Source: JAFAXA01 sp963777325 (lineage in GTDB: Bacteria; Pseudomonadota; Alphaproteobacteria; Acetobacterales; Acetobacteraceae). From it: a stretch of DNA of 64,000 nt. Shown here one piece after another: positions 46,176-54,491 of this stretch. The notes under the pieces were generated by a model. The model was not told where the DNA came from. It made no database searches and saw nothing but the letters and a program-made list of their open reading frames with translations. The DNA lies in assembly GCA_963777325.1 (NCBI GenBank), contig CAVZQE010000022.1, positions 868,001 to 932,000 on the forward strand, in the 5' to 3' direction. The position numbers and the translations under genes were made by a program. Numbering within the stretch: position 1 is the stretch's first letter; every line of letters starts with the position of its first letter.

Positions 46176-46337
46176 GAGCGGCTCAGTCGAGCCAGCCTGC
46201 AGGAGCCTGTGATCCTGCTTACAGCGCCGGGGCTGCAAATTCCGCATGAAATCACCTGGCCGGCGCCTGCGCTGGACGGACAGGGCGCGGGCGAGTGTCT
46301 AACGGCTCAGTCGACCGTTCGATCACAGGAGATGACC

Positions 46338-46721
46338 ATGGAGCGCCTCCTCAACGCCGCCGCCGCGGGATTGCTGGCCGGTGTGATCACAACCGGACTC
46401 TCCGCCGCGCGTGCCGAAACCATCGACGTCGTGTCGGAAGGGCGGGGTGTGATGATCGATCTCGGAAGCGACACCTCGGCCATGACATACTGGGCGAGGA
46501 ACGCCGGCAGCATGCACGTGGTAACGACGGTGAACACGGTGCTGAACCAGGACGAGCGCGGAGAGCGGCATGCCGTCGTTCGCTTCGCCTCCGATCTACT
46601 GCCGGGCCAGTCTCAGGAGATCTCGATCCCGGTCGGGCTCGGCGAACGTCAGCAGGTGCTCCGTATCCGCCGGATCGGGGACCAGGTCGAGGTGCTGCGG
46701 GTTCCCGCCCGCTCCGTCTGA
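46338..46721 (+). CDS. Exported protein of unknown function
   Basis: The product is 127 aa. The signal peptide MERLLNAAAAGLLAGVITTG ends at LSAARA-E. The mature protein of about 100 aa looks all-beta: TIDVVSEGRGVMIDLGSDTS, MTYWARNAGSMHVVTTVNTV, HAVVRFASDLLPGQSQEISI and QQVLRIRRIGDQVEVLRVP. AGGAG lies seven bases before the ATG at 46338, which is preferred over the ATG at 46332. No cysteines are seen in the mature part. The family was not recognised. It precedes two valine-degradation genes but is separated from them by 72 bases. Confidence 0.65.
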   Translation: MERLLNAAAAGLLAGVITTGLSAARAETIDVVSEGRGVMIDLGSDTSAMTYWARNAGSMHVVTTVNTVLNQDERGERHAVVRFASDLLPGQSQEISIPVGLGERQQVLRIRRIGDQVEVLRVPARSV

Positions 46722-46793
46722 CGGCTCGGCCGGAGGGATTTTCCTCGCCGCCGCACGGGTTTACGTTCGCCTGCCCAGAAGGCGAGAGCGAGC

Positions 46794-47954
46794 ATGGCAG
46801 CCGAGGAGACGCAGTTCGCGCTGACCGAACACCAGCGCGCGATCCGCGACATGGCGCGAGGGTTCGCGGCGGAAGAGATCGCGCCGCACGCCATCGACTG
46901 GGACCAGCGCAAGCACTTTCCGGCCGACGTGATCCGCCGCTCGGCCAGTCTCGGCATGGGCGGCATTTGCGTGCGCGAGGAGATCGGCGGCAGCGGCCTC
47001 GGCCGGATGGAGGGCACGCTCATCTTCGAGGCGCTGGCCGAAGCCTGCCCGTCCACCTCCGCCTTTCTCTCGATCCACAACATGGTCGCGAGCATGGTCG
47101 ATCGTCACGGCGACGAGCGGCAGCGCCACGAGATCGGGTCGCGTCTGTGCAGCGCCGAATGGCTCGGTAGCTATTGCCTGACCGAGCCGGGATCGGGCTC
47201 CGACGCGGCCGCGCTCCGGACCCGCGCCGTGGACGACGGCGACGCCTATGTGCTGGACGGGGTCAAGCAGTTCATCTCCGGCGCGGGCGCGAGCGATCTC
47301 TACCTCGTCATGGCGCGCACGGGCGCGACCGGGCCGCGCGGCATCTCGGCCTTCCTGATCGAGGCGGACACGCCCGGCCTCTCCTTCGGCCTTGAGGAGA
47401 AGAAGATGGGCTGGAACACGCAGCCGACCCGCCAGGTCATCCTGGAGGGCTGCCGCGTGCCCGCGACCAGCCGCCTCGGCCCGGAAGGCGCCGGGTTCCG
47501 GATCGCCATGGAGGGCCTCGACGGCGGCCGGCTGAACATCGCCGCCTGCTCGCTCGGCGGCGCGCAGGCGGCGACGCACAAGGCGATCACCTACATGGCC
47601 GGGCGCGAGGCCTTCGGCCGGCGCATCGACAGCTTCCAGGCGCTGCAATTCCGCCTCGCCGACATGGTGACGTCGCTGGAAGCGGCCCGCACCCTGCTCT
47701 GGCGCGCCGCCGCAGCACTCGACGCCGGCGACGACCGGGCGACGACGCTGTGCGCGATGGCCAAGCGCTTTGCGACTGACACCGGGTTCGCGGTCGCCAA
47801 CGAGGCGCTGCAATTGCACGGCGGCTACGGCTATCTTGCCGAATACGGCATCGAGAAGATCGTCCGCGACCTGCGCGTGCATCAGATCCTGGAAGGAACG
47901 AACGAAATCATGCGGCTCATCATCGCGCGCGGCCTCATCGAGCACCCCGGATGA
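46794..47954 (+). CDS. Acyl-CoA dehydrogenase, probably isobutyryl-CoA dehydrogenase
   Basis: The product is 386 aa. This FAD enzyme introduces a 2,3 double bond into acyl-CoA. It shows FALTEHQRAIRDMARGFAAEEI, YCLTEPGSGSDAAALRT (FAD loop), REAFGRRIDSFQALQFRLADM, LHGGYGYLAEYGIEKIVRDLR and VHQILEGTNEIMRLIIAR, with the catalytic Glu in LEGTNEI at the position used by short-branched-chain and isobutyryl enzymes. It is coupled by ATGA to a 3-hydroxyisobutyryl-CoA hydrolase-like gene, the enzyme two steps later in valine breakdown, which supports isobutyryl-CoA as substrate. Confidence 0.85.
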   Translation: MAAEETQFALTEHQRAIRDMARGFAAEEIAPHAIDWDQRKHFPADVIRRSASLGMGGICVREEIGGSGLGRMEGTLIFEALAEACPSTSAFLSIHNMVASMVDRHGDERQRHEIGSRLCSAEWLGSYCLTEPGSGSDAAALRTRAVDDGDAYVLDGVKQFISGAGASDLYLVMARTGATGPRGISAFLIEADTPGLSFGLEEKKMGWNTQPTRQVILEGCRVPATSRLGPEGAGFRIAMEGLDGGRLNIAACSLGGAQAATHKAITYMAGREAFGRRIDSFQALQFRLADMVTSLEAARTLLWRAAAALDAGDDRATTLCAMAKRFATDTGFAVANEALQLHGGYGYLAEYGIEKIVRDLRVHQILEGTNEIMRLIIARGLIEHPG

Positions 47955-49003
47955 CGGCGGAAGTTGTGGCGCGGGTGGAGGGCACCGCCGGAAGGCTGAC
48001 CCTGAACCGCCCACGCGCGCTTAACGCGCTGACGCCGGGCATGGTGGCGACGATCGCGGAGGCGCTCGACCGATGGGAGGCTGACCGGCGCGTCCGTTTC
48101 GTGCTGCTCGACGGCGCGGGCGAGCGGGGCCTGTGCGCGGGCGGCGACATCAAGGCGCTGTACGAGGCGGTAACGGCGGGCGTGACCGGCTGGGAACAGG
48201 CCTTCTTTCGCACCGAGTACCGGCTGAACGCGCGCATCGCCCGCTATGGCAAGCCATATGTCGCGCTGATGGACGGGCTCGTCATGGGCGGCGGCATCGG
48301 CGTCTCGGCGCACGGCTCCTTCCGTGTCGTCACCGAGCGGTCCCGGCTCGCGATGCCGGAAACGAGCATCGGCATGTTTCCCGATGTTGGCGGCACGTTC
48401 CTGCTGGCGCGCGCGCCCGGCGAACTCGGCACCCATCTCGCGATGACGACGACGCGGATCGGCGCGGCGGACGCGATGCTGTGCGGACTGGCCGATGCCT
48501 ACGTGCCGTCGGCGCAGCTTCCCGTCCTGATAGCCTCCCTGCACGACAGCGCCGGCGCGGCCGACGTCGAGGCGTGCATCGCGCATTTCTCGCAAGAGCC
48601 GCCGCCGGGCCAGCTCGCCGCCGCGCGGGCATGGATCGACGCGTGCTACGCCCACGGCGAGGCCGAGGCGATCCTCGCCGCCCTCTCGGCGCGCCCGGAG
48701 AGGGCGGCGCGGGACTCGGCGGAAGCGATGGCGGGCAAGTCGCCGTCCGCCGTGAAGCTCACCTTGCGCGCGTTGCGGGTCGCCGGGAGGGCGGGGCGGC
48801 TGGAGCCGTGCCTCGAGCGCGAATACCGCATGGCGCTCGCCTGCGTCGTGCGCCATGATTTTCGCGAGGGTGTGCGGGCGGCGGTGATCGACAAGGATCG
48901 CGCCCCGTCCTGGTCTCCCGCCACTCTCGCCGAGGTCTCGCCCGCTCTGGTCAACTCGTTGTTCAACGCACCGGATCATGGCGGCCTCGGCCCCATGGCG
49001 TAA
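47951..49003 (+). CDS. 3-hydroxyisobutyryl-CoA hydrolase-like crotonase-fold protein
   Basis: The product is 350 aa, longer than ordinary enoyl-CoA hydratases and right for HIBCH. It shows LTLNRPRALNALTPGMVATI, GLCAGGDIKALYEAV (oxyanion hole, CAGGDI), YGKPYVALMDGLVMGGGIGVSAHG, LAMPETSIGMFPDVGGTFLLARAPG (the PE-x-x-IG-x-FPDVG motif of hydrolases), KSPSAVKLTLRAL and ALACVVRHDFREGVRAAVIDKDRAPSW. It removes CoA from 3-hydroxyisobutyryl-CoA in valine catabolism. The start overlaps the dehydrogenase stop. No downstream mmsB is seen in the window. Confidence 0.87.
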   Translation: MTAEVVARVEGTAGRLTLNRPRALNALTPGMVATIAEALDRWEADRRVRFVLLDGAGERGLCAGGDIKALYEAVTAGVTGWEQAFFRTEYRLNARIARYGKPYVALMDGLVMGGGIGVSAHGSFRVVTERSRLAMPETSIGMFPDVGGTFLLARAPGELGTHLAMTTTRIGAADAMLCGLADAYVPSAQLPVLIASLHDSAGAADVEACIAHFSQEPPPGQLAAARAWIDACYAHGEAEAILAALSARPERAARDSAEAMAGKSPSAVKLTLRALRVAGRAGRLEPCLEREYRMALACVVRHDFREGVRAAVIDKDRAPSWSPATLAEVSPALVNSLFNAPDHGGLGPMA

Positions 49004-49112
49004 CGCGCCGCGCGCGAACCCGCGCGCGCCGTCATCGTCGGCGAGCGGCGCCGCGACCGCCCGCCGTCCGGATCGCGGGCATCGCACGGCTGACTGCGGC
49101 GAGCAGCGCGTC

Positions 49113-49565
49113 CTATGCCAAGACGTCGCAGGCTTCGGCTTCCGGCGGCGCCGCGCCGGACCGGTTGCGTTTGGTGCCGAGGCCGACGCGCAGCGCCTCC
49201 TCCCGCTTGCGCGCCGAGTAGCCGGGTGCCGTCATGGGATAGTCGGGCGGCAGCCCGAAGGCCGCGCGATAGCTGTCCGGCGTGTGGCCGAGCCGCCTCA
49301 GATACTTCCGGAGCATCTGCAGCTTCTTGCCGTCGATCAGGCAGTAGATGAACCGGCCGTCCGGGGTGATCAACTCCTCGACCGGGACGGCGGGGGACGG
49401 CCGCGCCGGGATCGCCGGCGGCGGCTCAATCGCCGCCTCGGCGGTGGCGGGCATGATCGTTGCGGACGAGACAGCCGCCTGCAGCAGCAAAAGGTCGATC
49501 CGCGCCTGATCCAGCCTGCTCTTGATCTCGGCAAGCCGCTCCTCGAACGACGCTCCACGCTGCAT
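49113..49565 (-). CDS. MucR/Ros-family regulator with an altered zinc finger
   Basis: The product is 150 aa. MucR proteins are alphaproteobacterial DNA-binding regulators that affect exopolysaccharide, motility and cell-cycle genes. The C-terminal domain is evident: LRRLGHTPDSYRAAFGLPPD and YPMTAPGYSARKREEALRVG. The N-terminal half is a helical oligomerisation region (FEERLAEIKSRLDQARIDLL) followed by a Pro/Ala linker. The usual zinc site C-x2-C is CLID here, so the second Cys is Asp and the His pair is reduced to one. The finger may therefore be metal-free, as known for some rhizobial relatives. The start is the ATG at 49565. Confidence 0.85.
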   Translation of the reverse strand: MQRGASFEERLAEIKSRLDQARIDLLLLQAAVSSATIMPATAEAAIEPPPAIPARPSPAVPVEELITPDGRFIYCLIDGKKLQMLRKYLRRLGHTPDSYRAAFGLPPDYPMTAPGYSARKREEALRVGLGTKRNRSGAAPPEAEACDVLA

Positions 49566-49712
49566 GCGACACGCTCCTGCCGGACGCAAAATTATCTTTC
49601 GCAACGAACGTAGACGCAAGAGGCAAAACCGGCCGGAACGGTGCAGCCATATCGGTCGTCGCCGGAACCTGGGCACAACCGGGGCCGGGCGGTGGGTTTG
49701 GTGGAGACCGCA

Positions 49713-49746
49713 AACCGCAGGGAAACTGGAACCGCAGGGAAACTGG
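49713..49746 (-). repeat. Perfect 17-bp tandem duplication at the tRNA-Gln 3' end
   Basis: AACCGCAGGGAAACTGG occurs twice without a gap (49713-49729 and 49730-49746). On the minus strand each copy starts with CCA, and the first of these is the encoded CCA tail of tRNA-Gln. A tRNA 3' end with a direct repeat is the classical shape of an integration site or its scar. Confidence 0.7.
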
Positions 49747-49817
49747 CTGGGGGACCTGGATTCGAACCAAGGCTGCCCGGGTCAGAGCCGGGAGTTCTAC
49801 CGCTAAACTATCCCCCA
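49744..49817 (-). tRNA. tRNA-Gln (anticodon CTG)
   Basis: 74 nt including the encoded CCA. Acceptor stem TGGGGGA/TCCCCCA, anticodon stem CCCGG/CCGGG with loop CTCTGAC (anticodon CTG), and T loop TTCGAAT with seven bases. The discriminator base is G. It is transcribed toward mucR and away from ppx. A 17-bp duplication begins at its CCA. Confidence 0.93.
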
Positions 49818-49921
49818 AGGCGGACCGCGGCGGGGCGCGGCCATTACCACGCGCAAGCCCGAAGGGCAACCCGGCGGGTGAGACTTGCCGGGGTGAGAAG
49901 CTCCGCCGAAGATGGGCGGCC

Positions 49922-50953
49922 ATGATCGCCGAGCACGACACTGTCGCCCGCCCATGCTCCCCCCCGTTTGGCGGGGTGTTCGCGGCGCTCGATCTTGGCA
50001 CGAACAATTGCCGGATGCTGGTCGCGACCCCCGAGGCGAGCGGTTTCCGCGTGCTCGACAGCTTCAACCGCGTGGTCCGGCTCGGCGAGGGGCTGCACGC
50101 CACGGGCCGCCTCAGCCAGACGGCCATGGACCGCACGCTCGCGGCCCTTCAAGCCTGCGGGTCGCGGCTTGCGAACCGCAAGCTGCGCGGCGTCCGTGCG
50201 ATCGCGACGGCCGCCTGCCGCCGGGCCGCCAATGGGGCCGAGTTCCTGGCGCGCGCGCGGCGGGAAACCGGGCTGCCGATCGAGACCATCTCGACCCGCG
50301 AGGAGGCTGAACTCGCGCTCGGCAGCTGCGCGCCGCTGATCTCGCCGGATGACCGGCGCGTGCTGCTGTTCGACATAGGCGGCGGATCGACCGAGTTCGG
50401 CTGGGTCCGGCTCGCGGCGAATGGACGGCCGGAGCTCGCCGCCACGCACTCCGTGCCGGTCGGGGTCGTCACCCTGGCCGAGCGCTTCGGGCCGTCGGGG
50501 CACACCACGGGCGGCTTCGAGAGCATGGTCGCGGAGATCGCGGCGCGGCTCGCCGCCTTCGAGGCGATCCATTGCATCGCCCACGAAATCCGTCAGGGCG
50601 GGGTACGGCTGCTCGGCACCAGCGGCACCGTGACTACGCTCGCGGGCGTTGCGCTCGGCCTCACGCGCTACCGCCGCCTCGCCGTGGACGGCACGGTGCT
50701 GACCCGCGAGGCGGCGACCCGCGCGCTCGCGTTGCTGCGCGGCATCGGCCGCGAGGGGCTCGAACGGCACGCCTGCGTGGGGCCGGGGCGCGCCGATCTC
50801 GTGCTGCCTGGTTGCGCCATCTTCGCGGCCATCCTCGGTCACTGGCCGGCGCCCTTCGTGATCGTGGCCGACCGCGGGCTGCGCGAGGGCATGTTGCTGC
50901 GCATGATCGAGAAGGACCGGATGCGGGCCTCGCCGGGCAGGAGCCGGATTTGA
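49922..50953 (+). CDS. ppx: Ppx/GppA-family exopolyphosphatase / guanosine pentaphosphatase
   Basis: The product is 343 aa, an ASKHA-fold phosphatase acting on polyphosphate or pppGpp. The motifs are FAALDLGTNNCRMLV (phosphate-1 loop), IATAACRRAANGAEF, ISTREEAELALGS (catalytic Glu), LLFDIGGGSTEFGWV (phosphate-2) and LLGTSGTVTTLAGVALGL. The short single-module form lacks the C-terminal HD-like domain of E. coli Ppx, which is common in alphaproteobacteria. It is coupled to rlmE, and this pair precedes guaB in many relatives. Confidence 0.88.
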   Translation: MIAEHDTVARPCSPPFGGVFAALDLGTNNCRMLVATPEASGFRVLDSFNRVVRLGEGLHATGRLSQTAMDRTLAALQACGSRLANRKLRGVRAIATAACRRAANGAEFLARARRETGLPIETISTREEAELALGSCAPLISPDDRRVLLFDIGGGSTEFGWVRLAANGRPELAATHSVPVGVVTLAERFGPSGHTTGGFESMVAEIAARLAAFEAIHCIAHEIRQGGVRLLGTSGTVTTLAGVALGLTRYRRLAVDGTVLTREAATRALALLRGIGREGLERHACVGPGRADLVLPGCAIFAAILGHWPAPFVIVADRGLREGMLLRMIEKDRMRASPGRSRI

Positions 50954-51672
50954 GAGGCAGCAAGGGCGCGCTGCCGCCGTCGCGCGCGGCGGAGGTGACG
51001 CTGCGGACCGCGCGCAAGCATAAGCCGGCCTCGCAGGCATGGTTGTCGCGGCAGCTGAACGATCCCTATGTCCGCGCCGCAAGGCAGCAGGGCTGGCGCA
51101 GCCGGGCGGCCTTCAAGCTCATCGAGCTCGATGACCAATTCAAGCTGCTCCGCCCGGGGATGCGCGTCGTCGATCTCGGGGCGGCCCCAGGAGGCTGGAC
51201 GCAGGTCGCCGTGAAGCGCGGAGCGGCGCGGGTTGCGGGCGTCGATCTGCTGGCGGTCGATCCCGTCCAGGGCGCGTCCTTTCTGCAGGGCGACTTCACG
51301 GACCCGGACATGCCCGACCGGCTCGCGGCGCTGCTCGGCGGCCGCGCCGACCTCGTGCTGTCCGACATGGCGCCGAACACGACCGGCCATGCCGCCACCG
51401 ACCACCTCCGCATCATGGCGCTGGCCGAAGGCGCGCTCGATTTCGCCCGCACGATCCTGGCGCGGGGCGGCGGGTTTGTGACGAAAGTGTTCCAGGGCGG
51501 CTCCGAGCACGACATGCTGAGCGCGATGAAGCGCGACTTCGCCTCCGTCCGCCACGCCAAGCCCCCGGCCAGCCGCAAACAGTCGAGCGAACTCTACGTG
51601 ATCGCGACGGGCTTCCGCGCGACTTCCGACGAGATTGGCGATAGCCCGCGCGCCGGGCCCCGCAGCGCGTGA
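50950..51672 (+). CDS. rlmE: 23S rRNA (uridine2552-2'-O)-methyltransferase RlmE
   Basis: The product is 240 aa from a TTG at 50950 that overlaps the ppx stop. RlmE/FtsJ methylates the ribose of U2552 in the A loop and is heat-induced in E. coli. It shows NDPYVRAARQQGWRSRAAFKL (catalytic Lys), IELDDQFKLLRPGMRVVDLG, AAPGGWTQVA (AdoMet), DLVLSDMAPNTTG (catalytic Asp), GGGFVTKVFQGG (catalytic Lys) and SRKQSSELYVIATGFR (catalytic Glu). The K-D-K-E tetrad is complete. The Arg/Lys-rich N-terminal extension is usual for alphaproteobacteria. Confidence 0.92.
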   Translation: MRGSKGALPPSRAAEVTLRTARKHKPASQAWLSRQLNDPYVRAARQQGWRSRAAFKLIELDDQFKLLRPGMRVVDLGAAPGGWTQVAVKRGAARVAGVDLLAVDPVQGASFLQGDFTDPDMPDRLAALLGGRADLVLSDMAPNTTGHAATDHLRIMALAEGALDFARTILARGGGFVTKVFQGGSEHDMLSAMKRDFASVRHAKPPASRKQSSELYVIATGFRATSDEIGDSPRAGPRSA

Positions 51673-51677
51673 GCGGA

Positions 51678-52675
51678 TCAGCTGTCTGAGCTCACGCCTA
51701 ATTTTGCGGGGCGTCTCCCAAGCATTTCGCGACGGCGACGGGCGGGGTTACTGCGCATCGATCCCAGCACGAAACGGATCAGCTCCATCAACCCGTCCGT
51801 TCCGACAGCGATGCCGGTCGTGAAGATCGTCCCCGCGTAGAGCAGGATGACGTCGCGGGTTCTTGCTCTCTCCTTGTCTTCCACAACGACCGAACCCGTC
51901 AGATTGCCGGTGCTGATCCGGGTCAGCCACTCCCTCGTGAGGGCCGGGGCCGATCTGGCGAGCAGCACGGATTTCACCCTGAGATTCGTGGCGAAGATGA
52001 GGTTGATCGAACCAACGTCCGGATTGTCCGCGAGATAGTCGTCCTCACATTCGGTTTCGGTCTGGCATCCGTTGCGGATGCGGCTTTCCGGCAGCCTGAT
52101 CCAGTAATGCAAGACCATGTCCGGTCGCGAGTGCTAGAAGGAACGCGTCCAGCGTGCCCTTTACGTAGATGTCGCCGGAGCGAACCTGCTCGGAAAGCTT
52201 CCGGATCGCTACCGTGAACCCCGTACGTGCTCCGGGAGAGGCGTCGAGAAGAGCGTTCCCCGAGGCCGGAGCGTTGCCTGGCCGATGTTCGTAGATATTT
52301 TCCTTGACCTCGCTCGTCATTGCCGGACCTGACAATCCGTAAGCGTATGCCTCCTGGATGTGCCCAGGAAAGCGGACGTAGATGTATTCGCACGGATGAG
52401 ACGGCGATGGCGGCGCGATGCCGCGGAAAGCCAGCACGAACGTCGTCTGTTCTGGGCGTCGATGCTGAACTCGATCGGGTCTTCTCGCCGAATTTGCAAT
52501 CGGAGCCGGCCGAGAGATGCGTGGTCGGAACGAGTTGCTCATGTTCGAGGAACACGTTCCTCAGCTGCGGCGCGGACCACGACAACAAGGCCGCCGACAG
52601 GGCGATCAGGAGCACGCCAGGAATCAGCTCCCGGCCGTTCTGCGGAACTCTGATCCCGATCAGCCGGGCAAACAT
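51678..52675 (-). pseudogene. Unknown membrane-anchored protein with two predicted helices, frameshifted
   Basis: The start is the ATG near 52675, with CGGAGA upstream. The N-terminus MFARLIGIRVPQNGREL is followed by a membrane helix (IPGVLLIALSAALLSW). A long probably periplasmic part comes next, in shifting frames: LEHEQLVPTTHLSAGSDCKF, FVLAFRGIAPPSPSHPCEYI, YVRFPGHIQEAYAYGLSGPA, IRKLSEQVRSGDIYVKGTLD and NPDVGSINLIFATNLRVKSV. A C-terminal helix (VILLYAGTIFTTGIAVG) precedes a basic tail. Shifts fall near 52,470 and 52,125. The joined product is about 330 aa. No family was recognised. Confidence 0.55.
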
Positions 52676-52940
52676 CAAAGCAGTCTCCGATGGTTAGCAG
52701 CTCATCGGGCGGTCGCATCGCCGCCCATGAAGAGAGACCGCCACAGCGGCCGGATATTCCTTGCCTGTGAGCATCGGACTGGACGCATGCTGCTTGCGCG
52801 GGCCGAAAGCGCCGGAGATCGCTGGGCGCTGCAATGCAGCACGGAGCGCTTGCAGGGAGGCCTGCGGCGGCCTATGTGGAGCCGCCAAGGCTTCGGGCCG
52901 CGAACGCTAGGCCTAAGCGGAGCGAAAGGTGTGCCCGACC

Positions 52941-54467
52941 ATGGCTCTCGACACTCCGGCTGACGTGGCTACGGCCCATGCGCAAGGGGCTGGCGGGCCG
53001 GGCCTGTCGCGGGTCGAGGAGGCGCTTGCTTTCGATGACGTGTTGCTGGTGCCCGCCTACTCGCAGGTGCTGCCGAACGAGACCAGCACGCGCGCGCGCC
53101 TGACCCGCACCATCTGGCTGAACGTGCCGCTGATCTCGTCCGCGATGGACACCGTCACCGAGGCGTCGATGGCGATCGCCATGGCGCAATGCGGCGGTTT
53201 GGGCGTGATTCATAAGAATATGACGCCGGATGAGCAGGCGGCGCAGATCCGGCAGGTGAAGAAGTTTGAGTCGGGGATGATCGTCGACCCGTTGACGATT
53301 TACCCGGACCAGACGCTCGCCGACGCGCGCGCGATCATGACCCAGAATCGCATCAGCGGCGTGCCGGTCGTGGAGCGGGCGAGCCGGCGGCTTGCGGGCA
53401 TACTCACCCATCGCGACGTGCGCTTCGCGACCGATCCCGGCCAGCGCGTGTCCGAGCTGATGACGTGCGAGAATCTGGTGACCGTGCCGCTCGGCGTCGA
53501 TGCGGATGAGGCGCGGCGCTTGCTGCATCGCCGTCGGATCGAGAAGCTGCTTGTGGTGGACGCGGCCTATCGCTGCGTCGGGCTGATCACCGTCAAGGAC
53601 ATGGACAAGGCGCAGGCGCATCCGCTGGCGATGAAGGACGAGCTCGGGCGGCTTCGCGTGGCGGCGGCGACCGGCGTCGGCCCGGACGGCGAGGCGCGCG
53701 CGGCCGCGCTGATCGGGGCGGAGGCCGATGTCGTCGTCGTCGATACGGCGCACGGGCATTCGGCCGGCGTGCTCGCGACCGTCGATCGCATCAAGCGCAT
53801 GTCGAACGCCGTGCAGGTGATCGCGGGCAATGTCGCGACCCCGGAAGGCGCGCTCGCGCTGATCGATGCCGGCGCGGACGCGGTTAAGATCGGCATCGGT
53901 CCGGGCAGCATCTGCACGACGCGCGTGGTCGCGGGGGTCGGCGTTCCGCAATTCTCGGCGGTGATGGAGACGGCCGCCGCCTGCCGGGACCGGGACGTGC
54001 CGGCGATCGCCGACGGCGGACTGCGCACCAGCGGCGACGTCGTGAAGGCGCTGGCGGCGGGCGCGGACACGGCCATGATCGGCAGCCTGCTCGCCGGAAC
54101 GGACGAGGCGCCGGGCGAGGTGTTTCTCTATCAGGGCCGCTCCTACAAATCCTATCGTGGCATGGGCAGCATCGGGGCGATGTCGCGGGGTTCCGCCGAT
54201 CGCTACTTCCAGCAGGAGATCAAGGACCGGCTCAAGCTGGTGCCGGAAGGCGTGGAGGGGCGGGTCGGCTACAAGGGATCGGTCGTGAACGTCGTCCATC
54301 AGCTGGTAGGCGGCTTGCGCGCGGGCATGGGCTATACCGGCAGCCGCACCATCGCCGAACTGCAGACGCGGACCCGATTCCGGCGGGTGACCGGGGCGGG
54401 CTTGCGCGAGAGCCACGTTCATGACGTGGCGATCACGCGGGAAGCACCGAACTATCGGCAGGAGTAG
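52941..54467 (+). CDS. guaB: Inosine-5'-monophosphate dehydrogenase
   Basis: The product is 508 aa. GuaB oxidises IMP to XMP, the committed step of GMP synthesis. The TIM barrel starts FDDVLLVPAYSQVLP and holds the loop KIGIGPGSICTTRVVAGVG with the catalytic Cys, plus AIADGGLRTSGDVVKALAAGA. Two CBS domains lie between residues of about 100 and 220 (MTQNRISGVPVVERASRRLA; LMTCENLVTVPLGV). The flap YRGMGSIGAM and the tail region PEGVEGRVGYKGSV are present. The ATG at 52941 follows AAAGGTG. The frame is intact. rsmB follows 24 bases later. Confidence 0.95.
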   Translation: MALDTPADVATAHAQGAGGPGLSRVEEALAFDDVLLVPAYSQVLPNETSTRARLTRTIWLNVPLISSAMDTVTEASMAIAMAQCGGLGVIHKNMTPDEQAAQIRQVKKFESGMIVDPLTIYPDQTLADARAIMTQNRISGVPVVERASRRLAGILTHRDVRFATDPGQRVSELMTCENLVTVPLGVDADEARRLLHRRRIEKLLVVDAAYRCVGLITVKDMDKAQAHPLAMKDELGRLRVAAATGVGPDGEARAAALIGAEADVVVVDTAHGHSAGVLATVDRIKRMSNAVQVIAGNVATPEGALALIDAGADAVKIGIGPGSICTTRVVAGVGVPQFSAVMETAAACRDRDVPAIADGGLRTSGDVVKALAAGADTAMIGSLLAGTDEAPGEVFLYQGRSYKSYRGMGSIGAMSRGSADRYFQQEIKDRLKLVPEGVEGRVGYKGSVVNVVHQLVGGLRAGMGYTGSRTIAELQTRTRFRRVTGAGLRESHVHDVAITREAPNYRQE

Positions 54468-54491
54468 CCGGATGCCGATGCGGGCGCGCGC

